A DNA stretch of 64,000 bases from Litoreibacter ascidiaceicola (GTDB lineage: Bacteria; Pseudomonadota; Alphaproteobacteria; Rhodobacterales; Rhodobacteraceae): assembly GCF_900129235.1 (NCBI RefSeq), contig NZ_FQUV01000009.1:1-64000 (forward strand), written 5' to 3'. Below are positions 26,901 to 34,227 of the stretch, in pieces (the first letter of the stretch is position 1; each line of letters starts with the position of its first letter). Under the pieces are notes generated by a model. It was not told the DNA's origin. It saw nothing but the letters and a program-made list of their open reading frames with translations, and ran no database searches. Position numbers and translations under genes: made by a program.

Positions 26901-28171
26901 CGGTTCGGCAAGCGCAACCCCTCGGCGGATTGCAGGGAAGGCACCGGTGGTGCAACAGACGCCATGGCAATGCTTTCAACCAGCGGCGTCGGGTGTTCCT
27001 GTGCCCCCGCAATGTCGATCCGCTGCGGGCGATAACGGGCATAGATCTCGGAAATAGGGGTGTTTTCGCGCGGCGTCTCGAGCGTGGCGAACGACAGCGG
27101 TGTTGCTGCGTGTTTAGGAGTTTTGGCAGCAGATGCGTTTGATGCGACAGGCTTGCGCGCCTTGTCAGGCGCAGATCGCTGCAGAGGGCGCCCGACATTC
27201 AATGAGCGTGTCGCCGTCACAGGCGCTACAATCGACCGTGTTGCGGCGACCTGGTCCACAATGCTGACCGCTGAATCCAAATCATCAACGAAGGTGCGGA
27301 TCATCTCGCTGCCCTCATCGACCTTATCAAAAACCATCAATTGCGTATCCACGCTGGTGCCGAGCTTGCGGTAGACATGGCCCGGGATGGTCAGGGCCAG
27401 CCGTGGCGTTAGAAGGCCCATTGCACGGGCCCAATGTGTAGCATCCCGTTCGGGGGTGAAGCCCACCGGCATGATCGCAACAAGACGTCCGCCAGAGGCC
27501 AGTCGTTTCGCGGCCCCGATGAGATGCTTGGCTGCGATGTGCTTGTCGCGGGAGCGATCGACCGAGGACGCAAACGGCGGGTTCATCACTATAACGCTGG
27601 GGGCTGTTGTTGATGTCAGCAGATCATCGATGTGCTCGGCGTCATGTCCGCTTGCCTGCGCGTCGAACATCACATCGAGCAACCGCTGGCGAAACGGATC
27701 GACTTCGTTGAGCATGAGTTTGGCGCCTGCCCGCTTCATGAACCCCGCCAGCGAACCGGTTCCCGCAGAGGGTTCCAGTACCGTCTCACCAGAACGGATT
27801 GCGGCCGCGCGCGCAGCGAGGGCCGCGTAAGGCAGCGGGGTCGAGAACTGTTGCAGGCGGATCTGTTGCTCGGAACGCCGTGTTTCGGTCAAAAGCCGCG
27901 TCGCGAGGTTCTTGGCGGCACCAAGTGACTCTGACCCGCTCGCAGCCAAAAGAAGCGATTGAACAGCAGCAGCCTGCATCATGTCGTAGGCCATACGCCA
28001 GTTCCATGCACCGCTGGCATCGCTATCGCCAAAGGTGTCGCGCATGATCTTTGAGAGAGAGGAGCTGCGCAAAGGGCCGCGCGCGATCTCGGCGGCGATC
28101 AGCGACAGGGCTGTCTTGAACTGAGCGTTAGATCGGGATTGATTGGAGTGCTTCTGGTTGGGATAGGCCAT
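23906..28171 (-). CDS. Strawberry-notch-like helicase fused to an N-terminal methyltransferase domain
   Basis: 1421 aa from the ATG at 28171. The N-terminal ~330 residues form a class I methyltransferase of the DNA type: VLEPSAGTGSLAGFMKR for SAM binding and VIVMNPPFASS for the catalytic NPPF motif. The helicase core follows: GDGTGCGKG Walker A, VLAFDEAHAMQN (DEAH), then a strawberry-notch type C-terminal half (FSDAGGTGRSYHA, LLEPGWRADAAIQGLGRTHRSAQ). The family is SF2. Large fusions of this kind are hallmark genes of alphaproteobacterial conjugative plasmids and phages, and may modify or remodel incoming DNA, possibly against restriction. That role is a proposal. The shared leader motif is just upstream (28200-28228). 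Confidence 0.88.
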   Translation of the reverse strand: MAYPNQKHSNQSRSNAQFKTALSLIAAEIARGPLRSSSLSKIMRDTFGDSDASGAWNWRMAYDMMQAAAVQSLLLAASGSESLGAAKNLATRLLTETRRSEQQIRLQQFSTPLPYAALAARAAAIRSGETVLEPSAGTGSLAGFMKRAGAKLMLNEVDPFRQRLLDVMFDAQASGHDAEHIDDLLTSTTAPSVIVMNPPFASSVDRSRDKHIAAKHLIGAAKRLASGGRLVAIMPVGFTPERDATHWARAMGLLTPRLALTIPGHVYRKLGTSVDTQLMVFDKVDEGSEMIRTFVDDLDSAVSIVDQVAATRSIVAPVTATRSLNVGRPLQRSAPDKARKPVASNASAAKTPKHAATPLSFATLETPRENTPISEIYARYRPQRIDIAGAQEHPTPLVESIAMASVAPPVPSLQSAEGLRLPNRLIAEGHLSEAQLETIIMANDAHARDLPGKFTIDEDQTKMLRSDEDAEARAYRLGYFLGDGTGCGKGRECAGLILVNWLSGRRKAVWVSKSATLIEDAVRDWTDLGGSPADIQPLSKWKPDQHVTMGDGILFVTYATLRSAGKCGTTRLNQLLAWMGDDFDGVLAFDEAHAMQNAAGSEQGRGAKPSQQGLAGLRLQLATPRARVFYVSATGATSVHNLAYASRLGLWGQGSEYPFPSRESFVSAMEAGGVAAMEVVARDLKTLGFYTARALSFDGVEYDVLEHALTPAQTEIYDAYAGAFRTIHHNLEAALTATGVNDASGETNASAAKASAKSRFESTKQRFFNHLLMGMKAPSIVSAIQQDLSDGYACVIQVVSTGESLLKRRLEMMDPDDELVEGALTPRDYVLGYLEQAFPIHTQKLVEIDGNVVAEPLRDETGALVVSREALALRDEAMMDLMALAPIPAALDQILWAFGDEAVAEVTGRSIRPLKSSDGALFIEKRAASSNSSETQAFMDGEKNILIFSDAGGTGRSYHAAQTAKNQKRRRHYLLEPGWRADAAIQGLGRTHRSAQVSAPFFRVCTSDVHGEKRFTSTISKRLDQLGALTKGQRETGSQGMFREEDNLESPIARSALRGYYADLAAGRAEAMGYEVFTDWTALRLIDKDGVLLEELPPIQRFLNRVLALPIHMQNALFAEFMQRIADQTERARDAGTLDLGVEMLRGETIKQVSVEDLWTCPISGAVTRIIGLEVTDPVHIARADDALRNNFDKIPMVNRASGRVGLISKRPMQMYDEDIVTLMRKVVRPTGKSYLEEAKFEASAWETIDRPEFIRLWDEEADGLPKTTTTKLYLLTGQLLPIWKTIPTSNERIYRVTPEGCASMIGRTLSEEGAAALRARFMTGTPETPSEMLTAALGTTAPVDLGRGMTLTRRRVAGDVRLEIGGADKGTIDGLKALGCFTEIIAFQLRVFVPHGAGVDAAAILARIVGDGHPSIRSAA

Positions 28172-28199
28172 GATTTCTGTCCTTTGTGATCCGGTTTGA

Positions 28200-28228
28200 G
28201 GTTCACAGGACAAAAAGCCTCCTCTACG
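28200..28228 (-). repeat. Shared leader motif, copy 2 (helicase-methyltransferase gene)
   Basis: Plus-strand reading GGTTCACAGGACAAAAAGCC then TCCTCTACG, preceded by CCGGTTTGA as in copy 3. It lies 29-57 bp upstream of the start codon. GCCTCCT pairs with AGGAGGC at 28241-28247. Confidence 0.6.
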
Positions 28229-28289
28229 CCTTGCAGCGCTAAGGAGGCCCTAGGGCCAGAATACGGCGTAGAACGCGCTGTGGGGCCTC

Positions 28290-28946
28290 CTACGGCGTCT
28301 GCTGGGCAAAAAACTCTGCCAACACAGCACTGCCCTCAGCCATTTCGCGATTGATGAGGGTCGATCCCGCCAGTAACGCTTTTGAAAGCCGCACAAGACC
28401 GCCGGTTTCCAGGGTGCGGTAGCAGCGCCGCTTTTGACGCCCACGCCTGTAATGGGTTGCTGTGACGATCTGACAGGTACTGCCATCGCTGAGTGTCACA
28501 GGGGACACGAGCTTGATCTTGTCGCCCTCTGCGTAGTCTGGGATCGCGGCCCAGTCCCGACAGCGTTGCCGCCAGGCGTGGGCGTAGCTGTCGGGGTCTT
28601 TCAAATCGGACAGCAGATTCAGGATGCTCGACGGCGCGCGGGACTCGCAGGGACCAGCGCTTTCCTCCATGTCCTTGTAGCCCCAGCACCCGTCGTCGTA
28701 CCGCGTCAGAAACACTGCACCGAAGGTGAAGGTTCCATCTTTGTCGGTCACATAGGTCCGATCCACCAAGGGCCCCGCATCGCATGCAACGACCTTTGCT
28801 GCCGCATACCACGTCGAGCCAACCTTGCTGACTTTGACCAGTGTCGTGCGGCGCGTATCTGTCTCGAACGTGCACAGACGCGTGATCTCTGCCTTCTCAT
28901 CGGCGTAGGTCTGAACCCGCCGGTCGGTGTAAAACAACCAGCCCAC
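28290..28946 (-). CDS. DUF6927-type hypothetical protein
   Basis: 218 aa, ATG start (MGWLFYTDRRVQTY). The N-terminal GWLFY, the middle GYKDMEESAGPCESRAPSSILNLLS and the HAWRQRC segment fit the DUF6927 family of Rhodobacterales plasmids. It is soluble, with paired Cys and Trp residues and no membrane segment. Its start codon overlaps the stop of the next upstream gene (28946), so the two are coupled. No function is known for the family. Confidence 0.7.
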   Translation of the reverse strand: MGWLFYTDRRVQTYADEKAEITRLCTFETDTRRTTLVKVSKVGSTWYAAAKVVACDAGPLVDRTYVTDKDGTFTFGAVFLTRYDDGCWGYKDMEESAGPCESRAPSSILNLLSDLKDPDSYAHAWRQRCRDWAAIPDYAEGDKIKLVSPVTLSDGSTCQIVTATHYRRGRQKRRCYRTLETGGLVRLSKALLAGSTLINREMAEGSAVLAEFFAQQTP

Positions 28947-29554
28947 TATGCCGCCCTCCGGTCTTCAATCTCCATCAGAGCGTCGAGCGGCACGCGATAC
29001 GGCTGCAATGCATCGAAGTCCTCGCAGTTGCCGCAGTTTTGAACGATGGCAAAGGTGTCGCAGGCGTCCTTCAGGACAACTCGGAATGTGCCACCAAGAC
29101 CCGATGGCACCTCGTAGGTTCCGCCAATCAGGAAGTCTGAGGCGCGGCGCACAAAGACGCGGATGGAATGGCCGTCCGTTGCCAACCGAATAGCTCCCTG
29201 CCCGCGATCAATGAGCGTTTGCACATCGTCCAAAATGTCTGTGTAGAACTGCCCGGTCAGATCGCGAAACGCCATTTGGCGCTGTGCCATCCAATCGCTG
29301 TCCCGAAAAGGATTGATGCCGTTCGCAAAGGCAAAGCTGGGATCAGACTGCTCGGTGGTGACAATACGAGTGGTTGAGCCGTCAATGCCGTTGGAACGCA
29401 GATGTACGCCGTTCCCAACGATGAGGATCAGGGCGGGCTTATCGACTGGCCCGTTCCAATTGGGCAGGAAGGTTGAACACGAGCGGGCATGCGCAATTTG
29501 CGCCGCAACAGCGGACGCGGAGAACTTGAGAATAGCCATGGGGATGTCTTTCAT
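28946..29554 (-). CDS. Hypothetical plasmid backbone protein, about 202 aa
   Basis: I choose the ATG at 29554 (MKDIPMAILKFSASAVAAQI); a second ATG at 29539 is equally possible and the longer frame runs into the ParB-like gene. Soluble, beta-rich in its C-terminal half (SIRVFVRRASDFLIGGTYEVPSGLGGTFRVVLKDACDTFAIVQNCGNCEDF), with two nearby Cys residues. Its stop codon overlaps the start of the DUF6927 gene. It is part of a minus-strand gene series ParB-like / this gene / DUF6927 / helicase. Function unknown. Confidence 0.65.
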   Translation of the reverse strand: MKDIPMAILKFSASAVAAQIAHARSCSTFLPNWNGPVDKPALILIVGNGVHLRSNGIDGSTTRIVTTEQSDPSFAFANGINPFRDSDWMAQRQMAFRDLTGQFYTDILDDVQTLIDRGQGAIRLATDGHSIRVFVRRASDFLIGGTYEVPSGLGGTFRVVLKDACDTFAIVQNCGNCEDFDALQPYRVPLDALMEIEDRRAA

Positions 29555-29646
29555 AAACGGCGGTCTGAGCCGCGTGTTTCTGGGAGTTATTGGGGAGTGG
29601 GATGACCCGCGTCTGGTTGTTCCCAAGCGCGGGTCACCTCGGTGGA

Positions 29647-31626
29647 TCAGGCGGCTTTTGCCTGAACCGTCTCTGCTGGAGCGGTCTCTTCCGCATCGAC
29701 ACCCAAGCTGACGCCACCGGTCGTTTGCATCATCGGCGGACACCATGCTGCGACCGCCCGATGCTGTGCTTCAGTGAGGGTCGCAAAGGGTTCGGCGAAG
29801 AGCTTGTCGCAAAAGGCGACGATCTCTTTCTTGCTCATGGAGGCCAGTGTCACGGCCTCCTGCGCAAGGCCGAGCTCTTCGCCAAGGATTTTGAGCAGCC
29901 ACGCCTTCTTGAACCGGTTGAATAGCGCCGCGTTCGGCGTCCAATGCGCGCGAATGTCGGGCATGACCTCGATCTCGAAATCGTGCATCAGGCTGTCGCT
30001 CTGAACGCTGCGGGCAAAACAGGATTGCGTCGTGCTGGCCGTGGCATAGGCCACCAGTTTGGCCTTCTCGCCCTTATCAAGTGCACGGAATGATGCAAAC
30101 TGATCTGCCGGAGATTTCGCCTCACCCGCCCAGGACAGATCAAGCGCGTCATGCGCCTCGGCGACCTGTTCCAGCGATGTGCCATCGATCTCGTCCATCT
30201 TGGCGTGGCTGCGGTATTCCTTGCGGGCCTCGACCTTGATGCCATGGGTTACGCTCATGCCGCCAAGTACGTCCGTGACCAGCTTGAACAAGGTCAGATC
30301 GAGCGTGGCTTCGGGATGCAGCGTCATTGCCGCCCCGAGGGCCATTGCCCGCTCAGTCTTGAGGTCTTGGGTTAGCGAGGCGGGATAGGCGATCGTGTCG
30401 GTGCCCTGCCCGTCCGCATCACCAGACATGCCGCCGGCGCTGCTTGCCTGCGCAGTCGCCTCAGGCTTGTCCTCTGGCCGCACCAGGCCAACATGCAGCG
30501 TAATCTTGCCGTTTGACCAGGATGCGATGACACCACCCTGCGCAAGGTCCTCAGAGCTGTAGGCCTCCTGCAGATCCCGCGCCTCCTCCTCGAGCGCATC
30601 CACGCGATCGTAGAGTGCATTGTAGGCATCGGTTTCGAGGGTCTCGTCCTCCATCTCAAGTTGGAGTTTCTCGAGCTCCTCGGTGATCGCATCCACGCGC
30701 TTTTGACCAGCGGCGTCAGGCTCGATCGGGCCGGGATAGACGCGACCATATTCTGCCATCGTTGCATAATCGTAGCGCACCAACGCCTCGGCCCACGCAA
30801 ACCCCATTTGGGCCCGCGCCTCTTCGGCGGCGGCGGTAAGTTTTTCGACCATGATGGCCTCGACCAGTGCGATGTCTTCCAACACCGAATGCTCTTCGAG
30901 GAGATCGGCAGCGATGGGACCGCCTCGCGCCACGTATTCCTCGCGCACAAAGGCCCCGATATCGTCGCTCACCTGCACACCACGTGTTTTGAGCGCCTGA
31001 CGCACCGTATAGGCCTGTACATAACTGTCATCGCCTGTCAGCGCCTCATACACCTCAAGCTGCACGGCCTGGCTTGGATGATCCGCAAAGGCCTTCATCG
31101 TATCGAGGGTGATAGACTTGGCGCGGGCGGCTGCGCGGATATCTGGATGGATCAAACCATAGCGCAAACGGCCTTTGACGGCGGTAATGGTCGTCCCGAA
31201 GGTCTTGGCGATGGTGTCCGGCGATTGCCCATCAACCTCCATCATGCGCGCAAACGCTTCGAACTCGTCGATAGCGTTCATCGGGGCCTGCGTGATGTTC
31301 TCGGCCAGCGACAGGGCCGTGGTCACATCGCAGTTATCGGGCACCAAGCGGCATTCGATCTTGGTTTTGTTGGTGAAGCCCTTGGCGGTCCTATCAGCGA
31401 CCAGTTCAATCAAGGCAGCGCGACGTCGACCACCTGCCAACACGCCAAACTTGCCATCGATCTTTTGAACCAGCAGCGGTTGGATGATGCCCAAGACGCC
31501 AATGCTGGCCGTGAGGTGGGCGATCGCCTCTGTCTCGTAGGTTTCTGGTGAATTGCTCCGCACATTGGCAGGATGCGATGTGAGATCGCCAATGGCGACC
31601 GAGATAGATTTGAGAGCATGTGTCAT
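29647..31626 (-). CDS. ParB/RepB-like DNA-binding protein of the plasmid backbone
   Basis: 659 aa from the ATG at 31626 (MTHALKSISVAIGDLTSHPANVR). The ParB N-terminal nuclease-like fold is clear (ASIGVLGIIQPLLVQ, FGVLAGGRRRAALIEL, ALSLAENITQAPMNAIDEFEAF), followed by the HTH (SPDTIAKTFGTTITAVKGRLRYGLI). The long C-terminal half has an acidic coiled-coil region (KRVDAITEELEKLQLEMEDE to EEEARDLQEAY) and is far longer than classic ParB (about 300 aa). It is separate from the RepB partition protein at 35551, so it probably has another role, such as gene regulation or DNA processing in transfer. The leader motif copy 3 lies upstream. Confidence 0.8.
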   Translation of the reverse strand: MTHALKSISVAIGDLTSHPANVRSNSPETYETEAIAHLTASIGVLGIIQPLLVQKIDGKFGVLAGGRRRAALIELVADRTAKGFTNKTKIECRLVPDNCDVTTALSLAENITQAPMNAIDEFEAFARMMEVDGQSPDTIAKTFGTTITAVKGRLRYGLIHPDIRAAARAKSITLDTMKAFADHPSQAVQLEVYEALTGDDSYVQAYTVRQALKTRGVQVSDDIGAFVREEYVARGGPIAADLLEEHSVLEDIALVEAIMVEKLTAAAEEARAQMGFAWAEALVRYDYATMAEYGRVYPGPIEPDAAGQKRVDAITEELEKLQLEMEDETLETDAYNALYDRVDALEEEARDLQEAYSSEDLAQGGVIASWSNGKITLHVGLVRPEDKPEATAQASSAGGMSGDADGQGTDTIAYPASLTQDLKTERAMALGAAMTLHPEATLDLTLFKLVTDVLGGMSVTHGIKVEARKEYRSHAKMDEIDGTSLEQVAEAHDALDLSWAGEAKSPADQFASFRALDKGEKAKLVAYATASTTQSCFARSVQSDSLMHDFEIEVMPDIRAHWTPNAALFNRFKKAWLLKILGEELGLAQEAVTLASMSKKEIVAFCDKLFAEPFATLTEAQHRAVAAWCPPMMQTTGGVSLGVDAEETAPAETVQAKAA

Positions 31627-31694
31627 GTGATGTCCTTTTGAGATGTTGAGCCGCCCCGAACATTCGGAACGGCATGACCAATCCCCCGGTTTGA

Positions 31695-31723
31695 GGATCA
31701 CATGAAACAAGGCCCGCTTTCCC
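31695..31723 (-). repeat. Shared leader motif, copy 3 (ParB-like gene)
   Basis: Plus-strand reading GGATCACATGAAACAAGG then CCCGCTTTCCC, preceded by CCGGTTTGA as in copy 2. It lies about 70-97 bp upstream of the ParB-like start. Confidence 0.55.
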
Positions 31724-31782
31724 TTTGTAGGGGTCAGCGAGCCTTCAGATTGTGCTTGGTTTGCAAGGTTGGGCCCCCTGCC

Positions 31783-32172
31783 CTACCAGTCGGATGCCAT
31801 CATGATGGTCAGCACGCGCACGGTGGTTGCAGGGTTGTCAGGGGTCTCAGCGCCATACCGGAAATCGCTATCCGCCTCATAAAGATCGATCTTCCAAAAG
31901 ACCTTTTGCCCCCTGATATCGACGGCCCCGAAGTCGTGGCGTCCATCGGGATCGTTCTCGGGTTCAAAAACGTCGAACTCACCAGCTGCTTTGACCGCCT
32001 CAGCCATGAAGCCATCCTCGGCCTCCGCAAGTGATCGGGTCACATGCATCCGGCCCGCAATGGGCTGATCCGGTGCAAAGCCAAGGCAGGCGAGTTTGCG
32101 GAAGGCATCATTCTGCGATGCGATTGCTGCGATGTCGGGGCCTTCGGTTTGGGGGAGTGCGGAAGTGGTCAT
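31783..32172 (-). CDS. DUF3768 protein
   Basis: 129 aa from the ATG at 32172 (MTTSALPQTEG). The segments NDAFRKLACLGFAPDQPIAGR, MHVTRSL, FDVFEPENDPDGRHDFGAVDI and VFWKIDLYEADSDFRYG match the DUF3768 family of plasmid-borne proteins. It is soluble and acidic. It lies between the ParB-like and ArdC genes on the same strand and carries leader motif copy 4 directly upstream. No function is known; co-occurrence with ArdC and strawberry-notch helicases suggests a role on entry of the plasmid into a new host. Confidence 0.8.
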   Translation of the reverse strand: MTTSALPQTEGPDIAAIASQNDAFRKLACLGFAPDQPIAGRMHVTRSLAEAEDGFMAEAVKAAGEFDVFEPENDPDGRHDFGAVDIRGQKVFWKIDLYEADSDFRYGAETPDNPATTVRVLTIMMASDW

Positions 32173-32196
32173 GGGTCTGTCCTTTCGAGGAAATTG

Positions 32197-32228
32197 AAAA
32201 CACAAAACCGAAAGCCTCCTTTCACTCT
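32197..32228 (-). repeat. Shared leader motif, copy 4 (DUF3768 gene)
   Basis: Plus-strand reading GAAAACACAAAACCG then AAAGCCTCCTTTCACTC. It ends about 25 bp from the start codon. The AAAGCCTCCTTTCA part is the best conserved section among copies. Confidence 0.6.
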
Positions 32229-32261
32229 TTGCGAACCCCGCCTGCGACAGCGCGAGACCTC

Positions 32262-33194
32262 TCAAGCTGCCTGATCGGTGGCCCCTGCCCTGCCCGCCTC
32301 CGACCTTGCGATCAGATAATCGCAGGCCTTCTGCGCGTCCGCCGCGTGCTTGAATATCGCCGATCTGTCCGAGCGCAGCACACGCAGCCAGTGATACAGA
32401 TACGACGCGTTCAACTCGAGCGTATGCGCGGTAAACCCAAGCTCCTGCCCCAGAAAGCAGGACGTCAACTCGGCCACGATCTCTTCGCGGGAATAGGCAG
32501 TGTTGCCAAACCGGCTGAGACCGTAGTCTCGGTTCAAGCGATGGGGCGCCTTGGTGGCATGGGCAAGCTCGTGCGCCCAGACCCCGTAAAAGTTCAGCGG
32601 GTTCTTAAAGCGCTCAATGCCTGGCATGAACACCTTATCGACGGGCGGATTGTAGCGCGCCTCGGTTCCACCAAAGACCGTCGCAATATCGATGGCATCA
32701 AAGAACGTCTGCATATGCTCGATTGGCGCAGATGGCGTATGATTGGGGACCGGACAGGCATCCGGGTGGAATGCCTCCGGCAAGCCCTCGATTTGATCTG
32801 CGTTGAACACCCGGTATGACTTCTGGAACCGAAATACGAGGGCTTCTGTGGTATCGCCATCATTGGTATCTTGCTCATCGTCCGACTGTGTTCGACTCTG
32901 GCCATAATAAACAACAACAGACGAGCGTTCGCCCTTCCGGATCTTTGCTCCAAGAGTATTTGCCTGTGGCACGGTCATCCAGAACGGAGAGGTAAACCCT
33001 GCCATCACCGTGCGCATGGTGAGCAGGAAGTTGTTCACTCCTTGATACGGTTCACTGTTGTGGCGCAACGGACGCGCGCTGCCGCCAGCGGTCCACGGTT
33101 TACGCCAAGGAAGAACACCACGTTCGATGATGCGGATGAGTTCATTGGTGATGGCGTCTGATGCGTCGAATTTGGACGTACGGGAACGGGCCAT
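32262..33194 (-). CDS. ardC: ArdC-like antirestriction protein (ssDNA-binding domain plus zincin)
   Basis: 310 aa from the ATG at 33194, with a perfect AAAGGAGG ribosome-binding site. The N-terminal ArdC domain has ITNELIRIIERGVLPWRKPW and QGVNNFLLTM; the C-terminal zincin-like metallopeptidase domain has YGVWAHELAHATKAPHRLNRD with the HExxH metal site (HELAH) and a downstream Glu in REEIVAELTSCFLG. ArdC proteins bind single-stranded DNA and protect incoming plasmid DNA from restriction during transfer. It lies at the head of the backbone run just after the replication genes, a good place for early expression in a recipient. Confidence 0.88.
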   Translation of the reverse strand: MARSRTSKFDASDAITNELIRIIERGVLPWRKPWTAGGSARPLRHNSEPYQGVNNFLLTMRTVMAGFTSPFWMTVPQANTLGAKIRKGERSSVVVYYGQSRTQSDDEQDTNDGDTTEALVFRFQKSYRVFNADQIEGLPEAFHPDACPVPNHTPSAPIEHMQTFFDAIDIATVFGGTEARYNPPVDKVFMPGIERFKNPLNFYGVWAHELAHATKAPHRLNRDYGLSRFGNTAYSREEIVAELTSCFLGQELGFTAHTLELNASYLYHWLRVLRSDRSAIFKHAADAQKACDYLIARSEAGRAGATDQAA

Positions 33195-33235
33195 GGCTGG
33201 CCTCCTTTCGGTTGGGGTTGATTGGGAAGGTTGGG

Positions 33236-33706
33236 TTAGGTCGCGCGAGCTGCGCGCGGATCGTTGACGATACGAGCGCCAAGGCGTTCGGCAGCGTCCA
33301 GATATGTCAGGAGCGATACCTGGCTGGAGGATGTCCAAGGCTCTGGATCGATCCGGCCGTCCATGGTGACCTTCGGCAAGTTGGCGAAGGCGGTGATGTT
33401 GCGGACGGGGTGGTAGTCGATCAGAGGCGTTCCAAGCCGGATAGCAAAACTGGCGAGCGGGAAGCGTTCAACGGGGGCATAGAGCGAGACTGTTGTCAGG
33501 CCCAGGTGAAGAATGGTCCCTCCCCCACCGCAACTGACATAGGCATTGGGGTTGTTCAGGGCAGCGCGGAGATACCCAATATCGCGGCGGATCGTTTGGC
33601 GTTCCAGCCGACAAGCCTCATCAAGGTCACCACTTCCTCTTAGCTCTCGATGTCGCCACCACGACCGCGCTTCTGCGCGTAGTACGCGCAATACTTCTGT
33701 TTGCAT
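33236..33706 (-). CDS. Hypothetical plasmid protein, 156 aa
   Basis: ATG start (MQTEVLRVLRAEARSWWRHREL). The N-terminal part may be an HTH (EACRLERQTIRRDIGYLRAAL); the rest is mixed alpha/beta (SLYAPVERFPLASFAIRLGTPLIDYHPVRN). No signal peptide or known motif. It is upstream of ardC by 41 bp, so they are probably co-transcribed, and has leader motif copy 5 about 85 bp upstream. A regulator of the backbone genes is possible but unproven. Confidence 0.55.
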   Translation of the reverse strand: MQTEVLRVLRAEARSWWRHRELRGSGDLDEACRLERQTIRRDIGYLRAALNNPNAYVSCGGGGTILHLGLTTVSLYAPVERFPLASFAIRLGTPLIDYHPVRNITAFANLPKVTMDGRIDPEPWTSSSQVSLLTYLDAAERLGARIVNDPRAARAT

Positions 33707-33785
33707 GGGAGGTTCCTTGTCAGGACAGACAGGCCGGAAACCGACCCGGACCCGTCAGGAACACCCCACAAGGGTTCCATCAGAC

Positions 33786-33815
33786 AGTCCCAAAACAAGA
33801 AGGAAACTTTCACTT
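33786..33815 (-). repeat. Shared leader motif, copy 5 (156-aa gene)
   Basis: Plus-strand reading AGTCCCAAAACAAGAAGG then AAACTTTCACTTT. This is the most diverged copy and keeps the CAAAACA and CTTTCACT parts. Confidence 0.4.
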
Positions 33816-34227
33816 TAGAATAACACTAGGCTGCATCTGTAATGGCGGACTGCAAAACAACTCAAAACATGAACGAACTCATTTTCAGGGAACTATTGTG
33901 AGAAATAGAACGTGTTTTTCCACTAACCATCTGATAATTATATATTTTAATTGAAAAGCGTGTTTTGGCTATCATCCTAGAGTGTTGAATTTGGTTCAAC
34001 GGCGATTGAGGTAGGCAATGTGCCTAAATGGTGCGCGTAAGGTATCGGCAAAGCTTCGTGATAGATTGTCTATGGACCAGTGGGTGCTTCCTCATCTTTT
34101 ATGAGCGCAATAAAATCTGTGCAGCTATCGAGCGTGAGACTTGGCAGCTCACGTTATCTTTGTGTGGGCGGCGGTTCATCAAAGCCGATGATGCTGCTTG
34201 GAAAATTGTCCGCGGACAATTTTGAAA
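33816..34227. other. AT-rich intergenic region downstream of repC
   Basis: About 410 bp with no supportable gene. It includes an AT-rich run (AATTATATATTTTAATTG near 33936) and short plus-strand frames without ribosome-binding sites. It is the boundary between the replication cassette and the backbone genes. Confidence 0.4.

Noticed and set aside
30661-31551. 296-aa open frame on the plus strand
   Set aside because: Antisense to the ParB-like gene, with composition of a shadow frame.
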